Shown piece after piece: positions 45,042 to 54,380 of a stretch of 54,411 nt of DNA. The stretch spans positions 1-54,411 of the forward strand of contig JANYLR010000087.1 in assembly GCA_025363715.1 (NCBI GenBank), read 5' to 3'. This DNA comes from Holophagaceae bacterium (GTDB taxonomy: Bacteria > Acidobacteriota > Holophagae > Holophagales > Holophagaceae). Each line of letters starts with the position of its first letter. The first letter of the stretch is position 1. The notes beneath the pieces are model-generated. The model did not search any database. It was not told the origin of the DNA and saw nothing but the letters and a program-made list of their open reading frames with translations. A program made the position numbers and the translations under genes.

Positions 45042-48000
45042 ATGTGGATTGTCCGACTCGCCCTGCGCCGACCCTATACCACGGCCGTGATGTGTCTGCT
45101 GGTGCTGATGATGGGGGTGCTCTCCATCCAGCGCATGGCGGTGGACATCTTCCCCAGCATCGATATCCCCGTGGTGGCCGTGGTCTGGCAGTACTCGGGC
45201 CTGGCGCCGGAGGAGATGGAGCGCCGGGTGGTGACCATCAGCGAGCGGGCCATGTCCACCACCGTGAACGGCATCGCGCGCATCGAATCCCAAAGCATCC
45301 AGGGCATCGGCCTGCTGCGGGTCTACTTCCAGCCGGGCACGGACATCGGCGCGGCTATCGCGCAGATCTCGGCCATCAGCGGTCCCATCCTGCGCATCAT
45401 GCCCCCAGGCATGACGGCGCCAGCCGTCATCCAGTTCAATGCCAGCAATGTGCCCGTGGTCCAGCTCGCCGCGCGGAGCGACACCCTGCCCGAACAGCAG
45501 ATCGTGGACTATGCCCAGAACTTCGTCCGCATCCGGCTCTTCACCATTCCGGGCCTGTCCACGCCGCTGCCCTACGGGGGCAAGCAGCGCCAGGTCTCCG
45601 TGGACATCGACACGTCAAAGCTCGCGGCCCGGGGCCTGAGCCCCGCGGATGTGGTGAACGCACTGTCTGCTGAGAATGTCATCACCCCCGCCGGATCAGC
45701 CCGCATGGGCAGCCGCGAGGTGCCCGTGCTGACCAATTCCAGCCCGGCCTCCGTCGAAGAGTTCAAGGGCCTGCCGGTGAAGGTGGTGAACGGCGCGCCG
45801 GTGCTGCTGGGCGACGTGGCCCGGGTCTATGACGGGTTCGCGGACCAGACCAACATCGTGCGCATCAACGGCCAACGGGCCACCTACCTGGCCATCCTGA
45901 AGAAAGCCGATGCCTCCACGCTGGCCGTGGTGGACGCGGCCAAGGAGGCGCTTCCCGCCATCCAGGCGGCGGCGCCCAAGGGCATGGAGATGCGGTTCGA
46001 TTTCGACCAGAGCCACTTCGTGCGGGCCGCCATTACGGATGTGGCCAAGGAAGCTCTGGTGTCCTCCCTGCTGGTGTCCCTGATGATCCTGCTCTTCCTG
46101 GGCTCCTGGCGGAGCATGCTCATCGTCTGCACCAGCATTCCTTTGGCCATCCTCGTGGGCCTGGTGGGGCTGAAGCTATCGGGCCAGTCCCTCAACATCA
46201 TGACCCTCGGGGGGCTCAGCCTAGCCATCGGCATGCTGGTGGATGACGCCACCGTGGAAGTGGAGAACATCCACCGCAACCAGGCCATGGGCAAGCCGCT
46301 GACAGTGGCGATTCTGGATGGCGCCAGCCAGATTGCCGTGCCCGCCATCGTGGCGACCCTGGCCATCTGCATCGTGTTCTTCCCGGTGGTACTGCTGGTG
46401 GGCCCAGCCAAGTACCTGTTCACGCCCTTGGCCATGGCCGTGGTCTTCTCCATGCTGGCTTCCTACGTGCTGTCCCGGACCCTGGTGCCCACCATGGCGC
46501 GGATGCTGATGGGCCATGATCATCCGGGGCCTGAAAGCCTCGTGGGGCGCTTCAACGTCTGGCGGGAGAAGTGGCTGGGCCGCATGCAAGCGGCCTACGG
46601 ACGGGCCCTGGATATGGTGCTGCATCACCGGGTCTTTGTCCTCATGGTGTCGGTGGTCTTCCTCGTGGTCAGCTCGGGCCTACTCTTCGTCATCGGCCGG
46701 GACTTCTTCCCCACGGTGGACGTGGGCCTGATGAAGCTGCACGTGCGGACCCCTGTGGGCATGCGGCTGGAGGAGACCGAGCGGGTGGTGGCCCAGGTGG
46801 AGGCAGAGATCAAGGCCATCATTCCGACCCAAGAACTGCGTTCCATCAACAGCAACATCGGCGTGCCCAACGCCTTCAACCTGGCCTTCATGCCCAGCGA
46901 CAACGTCACCAGCCAGGATGCGGACATCTTTATTTCCCTGAGCCCCGAGGAGCACCACACCCGCGAGCACATGGCGAAGATGCGGGAAGAGCTGCCCAAG
47001 CGCCTGCCCGGCGTCAGCTTCTATTTCCAGCCCGCGGATATCGTGAGCCAAGTACTCAATTTCGGCGTCGCGGCGCCTATCGATGTCCAGGTCGAAGGGC
47101 CCAATCTCAAGGCCAGTGCTGAGGTGGCCCAGAAATTGAAAGCGGCCATCCAGGGCATCCCCGGGGCCGTGGACGTGCGCATCAAGCAGGTGACCGAGTC
47201 CCCGGCCTACCGGGTGAACGTGGATCGCCTGCGCGCCGCCCGGGTGGGCGTGGCCCAGCGGGACGTGGCCAACGGCCTGCTGGTGGCCCTGTCCGGCAAT
47301 GGCCAGCTGGCCCCCTCGTACTTTCTGAACCCCGCCAATGGCATCAACTACACGGTGGTGGTGAAGGCGCCCCTGGCGAATCTCGATTCACCCGAAAAAC
47401 TCATGGGCACGCCCTTCGGTCTGCCCGGTTCGGCCAACCTGCTGCAGGCGGAGCCTTTCAAGGGGGCCGGTCCCGGCGCCCAGACCGCCTTCCAGCCCCT
47501 TTCCAATCTGGCCTCCATCCAGCGCATCAGTACGCCTAGCGAGATCAACCACTTCACAGTCCAGCGGGTGCTGGACGTGATGGCCAACGCCGAGGGCCGC
47601 GACCTGGGCAGCGTGGTGCAGGACATCGAGGGCCAGATCAAGGCGCTAGGCCCTCTCACACCGCCCATGAAGATCCGCATCCGGGGCCAGAACGAGGTGA
47701 TGACCGAATCCTTCCGCAGCCTCGGCGGCGGTCTCGTAATCGCCATCGCCCTGGTCTACCTGCTCATGGTGGTGCTGTTTCAGAGTTGGCTCGATCCCTT
47801 CATCATCATCATGGCCGTGCCCGGAGCCCTGGTGGGCATCCTCTGGATCCTGGCGCTCACGGGCACCACGTTCAATGTGGAATCCCTCATGGGCGCCATC
47901 ATGGCCGTGGGCATCGCCACATCCAACGCCATCCTCATCGTGAGCTTCGCCAACGAAGTGCGCGTCGGCAATCCCGGTTTGAGTGCCGTGGAAGCAGCCC

Positions 48001-48266
48001 TGGAGGCGGGCAAGGTGCGCCTGCGGCCCGTGCTGATGACGGCGCTCGCCATGATCATCGGCATGGTGCCCATGGCCCTGGCCCTGGGCGAGGCGGGCAG
48101 CCAGAATGCGCCCCTGGGCCGGGCGGTCATCGGCGGGTTGCTCATGGCCACCTTCGTCACCCTCTTCATCGTGCCTGTCGTCTACAGCCTTCTGCGGAAG
48201 AAGCCGCCCACGGCCCATCTGCTGGAGACCAAGTTCCAGTTGGAACAGCAAGGGAGTGAAGCATGA
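45042..48266 (+). CDS. RND-family efflux transporter, inner-membrane pump
   Basis: A 1074-residue proton-driven pump of the AcrB/MdtB-like HAE group. It has the N-terminal helix, two large periplasmic loops, and twelve membrane helices. The fourth helix holds GGLSLAIGMLVDDATVEVENIHR with the proton-relay Asp pair, and helix 11-12 region GAIMAVGIATSNAILIVSFANE matches. Porter motifs such as DIFPSIDIPVVAV and VDIDTSKLAARGLSPADV are present. AAGGGG lies before the start. The adaptor gene follows with a 4-base ATGA overlap. Pump-before-adaptor order is the reverse of the common one, and no outer-membrane channel gene is nearby. Confidence 0.93.
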   Translation: MWIVRLALRRPYTTAVMCLLVLMMGVLSIQRMAVDIFPSIDIPVVAVVWQYSGLAPEEMERRVVTISERAMSTTVNGIARIESQSIQGIGLLRVYFQPGTDIGAAIAQISAISGPILRIMPPGMTAPAVIQFNASNVPVVQLAARSDTLPEQQIVDYAQNFVRIRLFTIPGLSTPLPYGGKQRQVSVDIDTSKLAARGLSPADVVNALSAENVITPAGSARMGSREVPVLTNSSPASVEEFKGLPVKVVNGAPVLLGDVARVYDGFADQTNIVRINGQRATYLAILKKADASTLAVVDAAKEALPAIQAAAPKGMEMRFDFDQSHFVRAAITDVAKEALVSSLLVSLMILLFLGSWRSMLIVCTSIPLAILVGLVGLKLSGQSLNIMTLGGLSLAIGMLVDDATVEVENIHRNQAMGKPLTVAILDGASQIAVPAIVATLAICIVFFPVVLLVGPAKYLFTPLAMAVVFSMLASYVLSRTLVPTMARMLMGHDHPGPESLVGRFNVWREKWLGRMQAAYGRALDMVLHHRVFVLMVSVVFLVVSSGLLFVIGRDFFPTVDVGLMKLHVRTPVGMRLEETERVVAQVEAEIKAIIPTQELRSINSNIGVPNAFNLAFMPSDNVTSQDADIFISLSPEEHHTREHMAKMREELPKRLPGVSFYFQPADIVSQVLNFGVAAPIDVQVEGPNLKASAEVAQKLKAAIQGIPGAVDVRIKQVTESPAYRVNVDRLRAARVGVAQRDVANGLLVALSGNGQLAPSYFLNPANGINYTVVVKAPLANLDSPEKLMGTPFGLPGSANLLQAEPFKGAGPGAQTAFQPLSNLASIQRISTPSEINHFTVQRVLDVMANAEGRDLGSVVQDIEGQIKALGPLTPPMKIRIRGQNEVMTESFRSLGGGLVIAIALVYLLMVVLFQSWLDPFIIIMAVPGALVGILWILALTGTTFNVESLMGAIMAVGIATSNAILIVSFANEVRVGNPGLSAVEAALEAGKVRLRPVLMTALAMIIGMVPMALALGEAGSQNAPLGRAVIGGLLMATFVTLFIVPVVYSLLRKKPPTAHLLETKFQLEQQGSEA

Positions 48267-49366
48267 GCGAGCGTCCGGAATCCCCGACTTTCAAGCTGGG
48301 TGGCGTCCTCACCGTGGCCCTGGCGGCCCTGGGTTTGGGCGTGATCCTGTTTGCCCGGCAATCAGGCCTGAAGCAGGAAACGCAGCAGCGGAAAACCGAC
48401 CTCGAGGCGGGCCCCCGAGTCCGGGTCACCCAAGTGGGAGCCCAGGCCGCTGAACGCAGTCTGACCCTGCAAGGCGAGACTCTGCCCTATGCCAGCACCA
48501 CCCTTTACCCCAAGGTCAGCGGCTTCCTGCGCAGCGTGCCCGTGGACAAGGGCTCCGTGGTGACCAGGGGCCAGGTGGTGGCCCTGGTGGAATCGCCGGA
48601 AACCGATCGCGACACCCAGGCGCTCCAGGCGGACTTCGATAACAAGCACCGGAACGCCGAGCGCAGCCGGTCCCTCGGCAAGGAGGGGCTCATCAGTCCC
48701 CGCGAGGTGGAGCAGGCCGACGCCGACGCCGGCGTGGCGGAGGCGAAGCTGGCCTCCCAGACCACCCTGAAGGGGTACCAGGTCGTGCGGGCACCCTTCA
48801 GCGGGGTGGTCACGCAGCGCTTCGCCGACCCCGGTGCCCTGGTGCAGAACGCGGGGACCACCAGCACTGCCCAGCCCCTGATGACCCTGGCCCAAGTGGA
48901 CCGGCTCCGGGTGACCTTCTACCTGGATGGTTCCGTGGCGGCCCTGGTGAAGGCGGGAACCCTGCTCGAGGTCCGTCCGGTGGAACGGCTGGACCTGGTC
49001 CGCCAGGTGAAGGTCAGCCGCGTGGCTGGGGCCCTGGATCCCAGGACCCGCACCCTGCTGGTGGAGGCCGACCTCGACAACCGCGATGGCGCCTTCCTGG
49101 CGGGCGGCTTCGTGCAGGTGGCTCTCAAGGTACAGGCCTCGGGCCGGTTCTCGGTGCCTTCGGAGGCGGTGGTGCTGCGGGATGGCAAGTCCCAGGCCGT
49201 GGTGCTCCAGGCCGATGGTCGCATCCGGTTTCAGACCCTCCAACTGGGCGAGGAGGAGGACCAGCGCATCCGGGTGCTGGGCGGCCTTCAGCCGGGCGAC
49301 ACGGTGGTGCTCAACCCGCCCCTGGGTCTGAAAGACGGAGACAAGGTTCAGGCCACAGGGGCCTGA
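48263..49366 (+). CDS. RND periplasmic adaptor (membrane fusion protein)
   Basis: A 367-residue adaptor. An uncleaved N-terminal anchor (GVLTVALAALGLGVILFA) precedes a barrel-sandwich domain (LYPKVSGFLRSVPVDKGSVVTRGQVVALVESPETDRD and VRAPFSGVVTQRFADPGALV), a short coiled hairpin between, and a beta-barrel plus C-terminal domain (LGGLQPGDTVVLNPP). It links the pump at 45042 to an outer-membrane channel encoded elsewhere. Its 3' end overlaps that of the DUF4149 gene by 19 bases in convergent orientation. Confidence 0.93.
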   Translation: MSERPESPTFKLGGVLTVALAALGLGVILFARQSGLKQETQQRKTDLEAGPRVRVTQVGAQAAERSLTLQGETLPYASTTLYPKVSGFLRSVPVDKGSVVTRGQVVALVESPETDRDTQALQADFDNKHRNAERSRSLGKEGLISPREVEQADADAGVAEAKLASQTTLKGYQVVRAPFSGVVTQRFADPGALVQNAGTTSTAQPLMTLAQVDRLRVTFYLDGSVAALVKAGTLLEVRPVERLDLVRQVKVSRVAGALDPRTRTLLVEADLDNRDGAFLAGGFVQVALKVQASGRFSVPSEAVVLRDGKSQAVVLQADGRIRFQTLQLGEEEDQRIRVLGGLQPGDTVVLNPPLGLKDGDKVQATGA

Positions 49367-49881
49367 TCCGATTCCTTTCCGCCCCGGCCCATGAGGCCCA
49401 CGCTGGCCGCCAGGCCCACCGCCAGCAGGATGCGCAGGAAGAACAGGTTCCGGCTCAGGCCGTGGGCCTTATTGTAGGCCACTCGATCTGCGTGCTCCGG
49501 GGCCAGGCTCTCGATGGGTGCGTTGATGCGGGCCCGGATGGCTTGGACCTTGGGGGTGACCACGAAGCTGCTGGCCAGGCACATGAGCAGGGCCACCATC
49601 AAGCCACCGCTCCAGAGGCGGATGGGGCCGATGAGGTCTTCCTTTACCTCGGCGACCCAGCGGCCGACCCAGCTGAGCCCCGCCAGACCGAAGGCAATCC
49701 AGGCCGCCCAGTCCAGGCGGCCGATGATCAGCCCGGCGATGCGTCCGGCCACATCCCGGCTGGGCAGCTCCCGGAAGAAGACCGGGGCCGAGAAGATGCC
49801 GAAACCCAGGGCGGCACCGGCCCAGAGGAGCAGCAGGATCTGGGAGAGCTGGTCGAGGCGGCGGATCGTGGCGGGATTCAT
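49348..49881 (-). CDS. DUF4149-type integral membrane protein
   Basis: A 177-residue membrane protein with four hydrophobic helices (ILLLLWAGAALGFGIFSAPVFF, IAGLIIGRLDWAAWIAFGLAGLSWVG, LWSGGLMVALLMCLASSFVVTP, NLFFLRILLAVGLAASVGLMG). FSAPVFFRELPSRDVAGRIAGLIIGR and SFVVTPKVQAIR agree with the DUF4149 family of unknown function. The start at 49881 has an AGGA upstream. Confidence 0.82.
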   Translation of the reverse strand: MNPATIRRLDQLSQILLLLWAGAALGFGIFSAPVFFRELPSRDVAGRIAGLIIGRLDWAAWIAFGLAGLSWVGRWVAEVKEDLIGPIRLWSGGLMVALLMCLASSFVVTPKVQAIRARINAPIESLAPEHADRVAYNKAHGLSRNLFFLRILLAVGLAASVGLMGRGGKESDQAPVA

Positions 49882-49927
49882 CGGTTCCTGCTGACTGAAG
49901 TGGGATGGTTTAACGCTGAAGCCTGAC

Positions 49928-50353
49928 CTACCACTCGTTGTACGGGATGCCGTTTTCGCCCTTCTCCACGGAGCCACTCCGCACTCGGAAGACCCCCAGC
50001 TCCGCATCCGGGTTGTCCGGGTCCGGCGGCTCCAGTTCCGTCTGCCAGGTATCCCGCGACTGGGTCATGGGATCCCAGGGGATGTCCCGCACGTAGCCCA
50101 GCTCCCGCAGGGGGCCGATGCTGGAAGGGTATTTGCCGCGGTCGGCTCGGTGCTGCTCCAGGGCGTGGTTGAGCTGGAAGAGGTTTTCCTTGAGCACCGC
50201 TTCCCGGGCCACCTTGGTCTTGTGGCGGTACCCCGCCAGGCCCACCGTGGCCAGCAGGGCCAGGATGGTCATGACCACGACCAGTTCGATCAGGGTGAAG
50301 CCTGCGCCTCGCCTGGCGGCGCGGCGTCGATGGATGGCTTGGAAGACTGTCAT
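49928..50353 (-). CDS. type II secretion/type IV pilus-like pseudopilin (GspG type)
   Basis: A 141-residue pseudopilin. The prepilin peptidase site GAG-FTLIELVVVMTILALLATVGLAGY lies after a basic leader of about 18 residues. The C-terminal part (HRADRGKYPSSIGPLRELGYVRDIPWDPMTQ, and the DPDAELGVFRVRSGS region) is typical of GspG-like proteins. No other secretion or pilus gene is adjacent, so it is an orphan here. Confidence 0.9.
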   Translation of the reverse strand: MTVFQAIHRRRAARRGAGFTLIELVVVMTILALLATVGLAGYRHKTKVAREAVLKENLFQLNHALEQHRADRGKYPSSIGPLRELGYVRDIPWDPMTQSRDTWQTELEPPDPDNPDAELGVFRVRSGSVEKGENGIPYNEW

Positions 50354-50373
50354 GCCCCTACTCTAACGCAGCT

Positions 50374-50396
50374 GGGGCCGGCTTGAGGCCGGCCCC
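50374..50396. terminator. strong GC hairpin between the Ig-repeat lipoprotein and pseudopilin genes
   Basis: GGGGCCGGC (50374-50382) and its perfect complement (50388-50396) around a 5-base loop. It could end the transcript of the minus-strand lipoprotein gene before the pseudopilin. There is no U-run. Confidence 0.45.
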
Positions 50397-50518
50397 GAGC
50401 ATTGCCTGGTGCTTCCGCCCTCGTGCAGAGGAACTGAACTTCTGCGGATGCTGCTTTTGTCCATCACCTCGGAAGGCTCTATGCACCGAGGGCGCTTCGG
50501 GTCCTTGCCCCGGAGGTG

Positions 50519-52807
50519 TTACTGGGTCTGGAAGAAGAACTGGAGGTCGTTGTCGAGGCGGTTCTGGACGCCCCAGGCATCCCACCTCTTCCAGCCGGAT
50601 CCAGTGTTGAACTCCGCGTGTCCATCGCCGAAGTAGGTGGTGGATTTGTACCCCGAGTTCATGCCCTTGTAGAGGCTGTGGGTGGTGTAGACGCTGTCGG
50701 CCGGGGCGCTCAGCACGAGGTTGTAGCTCTGCCCCGCCGAAAGGGTCAGGGGCGTGGCGAAGGTCAGCTTGGCCCAGGCCTCGCCCACGTTCCCAGAAGT
50801 CACGGGGATGTTGCCCACCGTGCCCTGCCCGACCAGCGTCCCATCGGCCTTCTCCACCCGGATGGTGAGCGGGCTGGGGCCGCTCTTGTAGCGCACCCGC
50901 ACGGATACTGAATTCACTATGCGGTTGGCCCCGGACACCGTGATGGTCTGCCGGACCGTTTGGGGTCCTGAAATCGGCTTGGGATTCACGAAGGAACCAT
51001 CGGGGTAGGCGAAGGCTCCGAGATACCCCTGGCCCTGGGACGCGCCATCGGCGTAGTCCAGCTCATAGCAGGGGGTGTAGCCGGTGTTGGATCCCCGGGA
51101 GAATTTGACCCAGGCTCCAGCCCCGTTCTTCTCGAGGATGGCCATATCCGTGTTCGGCAGGGTGGGCTGTTCCTGGCTGAAGGCCGAGGACATCCAGATG
51201 CAATCCAGGGAGACCCAGTTGGCCTTGGGATCCGCGGTGATGTTGGTGAAGACGATGTGGTAGAGCTGACCGGCAGTCACCTGGGCGGGGCTGGAAAAAG
51301 TGAGCAGAGGATAGTAGTTACTGCCGCTGCTCTGGGGAACGGGCACGGGGGCGTGGTTCACCAGGGAGGCCAGCGTGGTCCCTGATGGGTTGTGGCTGCT
51401 GGTGCCGTCATCGGTCTGGATCTGGATCTGGATGTCGCCGCCGTTGCCCAGGGCATAGCCGGCCCGGGCGCCGCTCCAGATGTAGAAGGGGCGGATCGCC
51501 TGCAGGGCACCCGTGTGGAGGGCCCGGAATCGGTAGCTGGCCACCCGGTTGAGATTGTCATTGGCCGTGTTCCAGCCGATTACGATGTTACCGATATCGT
51601 CACCATTGAGGCAGGACCCGTAGTAGCCAGCGGGCTGGATCGGGGCGGGGAGGACGGCGATAGTCTTCTGGGCCGAGGTGCTGATCGAGGCGCTGTTGGT
51701 GACCGTGCAGCCAAGAACCAGCGAGGCGGTGGTGCCGGCCGAAAAAGCGAGGCTGGAAGTCCCCTGGCCGGAACTGATGGTCCCACCCGTGAGCGTCCAG
51801 GTGTACGAGCAGCCGGCCTGGCTTTGGACACTGGCAAGGTTGTTGGTGGACTGGGTATTCACCTGGGAAGGGGCTGTGAGGACGACGGGGCTCGGGGCCA
51901 GGGAAACCACCTGGACCGCGGTCATGGCGTAGCTGCTGCCGACGGTGTTGGTCGCCAGGCAGGCCAGGGTCATGTCTCCTGCAGACCCAGCGTTGAAAGT
52001 CGTCGAGATGGCGTTGGCCCCAGAGGTGATCGTGCCGTTGGTGATGGTCCAGGAGTAACTCGTTTCTCCCTCGGGCAGGCTGTTGCTGGCGATCAGATTG
52101 GTCGCACCCACCGTGACACTCGAGGGAACGGTGATTTGAGGCGTCTTCGGAACGGTGCTCTGGACCTGGACTTGGGCCGTCGTGTTGAGGCTCTTGCCAT
52201 TCAGAGCGGCGGTGCAGGTGAGGGTGAGGGTACCGGCCTGAGTGGCAGTGAAGATCACGGAATTCCCGGTGGTGGAACTCTGGATGGTGCCGCCGGTGAT
52301 GCTCCAGGTATAGGTCGCATTGGCCTGAGGGCCATTCAGGCCGGCCCAAAGCCCCGTGCTGCCGAGGGCGGTCACGGACGGCGCGAGAATGTTGGGGGGC
52401 GTGAGCGTGGGAGTCTTGAGGACGTTCACCGTTGCGGAGGCGTACTTGGTGGGATCCGCAACATTGGTCGCGGCCAGTACATGGACGCCCTCGGTCGCGG
52501 GGGCGGTGTAGGTGACGATATTCCCGCTGCCAGTGATGGTTCCGATGTTGCTATTGCCGTTCTGGATCTTATCTACCGTCCAGGCCAGGGTTGTACTGGA
52601 ACCAGTTACATGGGCCGTAAGGGGCAACACCTCACCACAAATAATCTCAGCCGGTGGGCTCACCAGAACCACGCTCGCCTGGACCGGCGGCACTTCGCCT
52701 GAACTGGTCGCACTGCTGGCACTGCCTTTTCCACCACAAGCGCTCAGCAACAGCATCCCTGCAAGGGCTATTCCTTGAGTGGCGGTGAAAGATCTTCCTG
52801 TTCGCAT
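50519..52807 (-). CDS. surface lipoprotein with Ig-like repeats and C-terminal beta domains
   Basis: A 762-residue protein. A signal with lipobox LLLSAC-G marks a lipoprotein. Residues about 30-400 hold four or five Ig/PKD-like repeats, each with a W-T-I/T-T-G-G-T-I core (YTWSITGGTIQSSTTGNSV, YSWTITNGTITSGANAI, YTWTLTGGTISSGQGTSS). The C-terminal half has two beta-sandwich-like parts (VASYRFRALHTGALQAIRPFY; SVRVRYKSGPSPLTIRVEKADGTLVG), perhaps for carbohydrate or surface binding. The start at 52807 follows GGAGGTTCCA; that ribosome-binding site can pair with an upstream ACCTCCAT (separate entry). Confidence 0.8.
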   Translation of the reverse strand: MRTGRSFTATQGIALAGMLLLSACGGKGSASSATSSGEVPPVQASVVLVSPPAEIICGEVLPLTAHVTGSSTTLAWTVDKIQNGNSNIGTITGSGNIVTYTAPATEGVHVLAATNVADPTKYASATVNVLKTPTLTPPNILAPSVTALGSTGLWAGLNGPQANATYTWSITGGTIQSSTTGNSVIFTATQAGTLTLTCTAALNGKSLNTTAQVQVQSTVPKTPQITVPSSVTVGATNLIASNSLPEGETSYSWTITNGTITSGANAISTTFNAGSAGDMTLACLATNTVGSSYAMTAVQVVSLAPSPVVLTAPSQVNTQSTNNLASVQSQAGCSYTWTLTGGTISSGQGTSSLAFSAGTTASLVLGCTVTNSASISTSAQKTIAVLPAPIQPAGYYGSCLNGDDIGNIVIGWNTANDNLNRVASYRFRALHTGALQAIRPFYIWSGARAGYALGNGGDIQIQIQTDDGTSSHNPSGTTLASLVNHAPVPVPQSSGSNYYPLLTFSSPAQVTAGQLYHIVFTNITADPKANWVSLDCIWMSSAFSQEQPTLPNTDMAILEKNGAGAWVKFSRGSNTGYTPCYELDYADGASQGQGYLGAFAYPDGSFVNPKPISGPQTVRQTITVSGANRIVNSVSVRVRYKSGPSPLTIRVEKADGTLVGQGTVGNIPVTSGNVGEAWAKLTFATPLTLSAGQSYNLVLSAPADSVYTTHSLYKGMNSGYKSTTYFGDGHAEFNTGSGWKRWDAWGVQNRLDNDLQFFFQTQ

Positions 52808-53171
52808 TGGAACCTCCATGGGTGGGAAACTGCAATGGAGGTGCCGCCGGCATTTAACGAAAATTACAACGTAAAGCCTTTATTTCATAGATTTACATAT
52901 TAAGAATTTGTGACTGATTACCGCCAGGTCTGGAATCTGGATTGGGATTCTAGAAACCGGACAAGCCGGGATCGTAAGTCCATGGCCGCGGATGGCGCCT
53001 GTATCCGATGGTCTAACAAAATGGTTCCAATCAGCCCATGGGTTATAGCGATCAGACCGTCGATAAGTGGTTCAGATACCCGTGTCGTCTATTAGTCTTT
53101 TCCGAGTGCGGGTTCCTCGCCCTGCGACACCAGATCCCTCCTATCACCGGCCTGCTTTCTGGAGCATTCCC
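52808..53171. other. 364-base divergent gap between two lipoprotein genes
   Basis: No gene seen. It is AT-rich at 52855-52920, the likely promoter area for the minus-strand lipoprotein gene. The first 35 bases contain the hairpin described separately. The rest shows no RNA gene that I recognise. Confidence 0.5.
52812..52842 (-). promoter_or_regulatory. hairpin that hides the ribosome-binding site of the Ig-repeat lipoprotein gene
   Basis: On the minus strand ACCTCCAT (52835-52842) is perfectly complementary to ATGGAGGT (52812-52819), which contains the GGAGGT ribosome-binding site. The loop is 15 bases and the start codon follows 4 bases later. Translation could be controlled by this pairing. 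Confidence 0.55.
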
Positions 53172-54380
53172 ATGAATGGCTTGATCAAGGCTCACCGGTT
53201 TCTTGTCACTGCAGCCTGTCTCGTTTTCCTGCTGCTGTCCGCTTGCCATTCGGGTTCTTCCACCCCAGCGGCGGCGGGCGCCGACACGGTCGCGCCCAGC
53301 GTGCCCACCGGATTCAGCTCTACCGGCCATTCCTCCACCCAGGTCCAGTTGGCCTGGACGGCTGCCACAGATAACGTCGGCGTTACCGGATACAAGGTCT
53401 ACCGTGGCACGGCTCTCGTCGGCCAGGCCAGTGGAACGGCCTACACCGACACGGGCCTCCTCCCGGCCACCACCTACAGCTACCAGGTCTGCGCGACTGA
53501 CGCAGCCAGCAACGATTCGGCAAAGTCGCAGGCTCTGAGCGTCACCACCAGCGCGCTGCCGCCACCCGGAGCCGGGCATACCTACTACGTGGATCCGACC
53601 GGCAACGACGCCAATGACGGCTCCTCGGCCCACCCGTTCCGCACGCTGCAGCATGCGGCCGATGTCGTCACCCAGGTGGCGGCCGGTAGCGGGCTTACCC
53701 TCAAGGTCGGAAGCACCACCAGCGCACTGGTGTCGGCGCCGGAGACCGTGATCGTGCATGCTGGCTCGTACGCCGGCTTCCAGCTGAACTGGGATACCCC
53801 GATCGCCGGCTCGGCGAGCGCTACCATCACCTTCCAGGCGGATCCTGGTGCCGTGATCACCAGCCGGAACGGCAAGACCCCGGACGGCATCGATCTCGAA
53901 CCGGGTTCGGCCTACGTCACGATCTCCGGCTTCACCATCCTCAACGGTGGCACCATCACCCGGGCCGGGATCCGCGTGTGCGCCTCGGACCATGTGTCCC
54001 TCCTCAACAACGCCAGCGGCAACAACGGCACCTGGGGCATCTTCACCAGCCACGCGGACAATCTGCTCATCCAGGGCAATGAGACCTACGGCAGCGTCCT
54101 CCAGCACGGCGTCTACGTTTCGAATGCCTGCATCAATCCCACCGTGCGCGGCAACCGTAGTCACGACAACGCCGGCTGTGGCCTGCACTTCAATGGCGAC
54201 TCGAGCCAAAACGACGGTGGCTTCGCCAACTGGAACACCGGCCTCATCACCGGTGCGCTGGTGGAGAACAATGTGGTTCCTTTCCATTTCAGGTGGGTAG
54301 GCCGTAGCCGGGCTTGCCTGCCAACAGGGATGATGGAGGGATGGATCCCAACGCCCTCTTCACTGTTGCACTCGGTCTGA
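53172..54380 (+). pseudogene. lipoprotein with FN3 domain and right-handed beta-helix, disrupted by an IS
   Basis: The gene starts with a lipobox signal (FLLLSAC-H). A fibronectin type III domain follows (about 40-130, VQLAWTAATDNVGVTGYKVYRG), then a DUF1565-type opening (TYYVDPTGNDANDGSSAHPFRTLQHAADVV) and beta-helix repeats (ISGFTILNGG, LLIQGNETYG, PTVRGNRSHDN). Such proteins are polysaccharide lyases or surface adhesins. After ALVENNV near 54274 the similarity stops and the frame runs through about 35 unrelated residues to a stop at 54380. Those residues lie inside an ISL3-type insertion, so the original gene is truncated. The product may still be made. Confidence 0.75.

Noticed and set aside
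51392..52702. A 436-codon plus-strand frame opposite the Ig-repeat lipoprotein gene
   Set aside because: Antisense to clear Ig-like repeats with a lipobox signal; Gly/Arg-rich product without recognisable domains.
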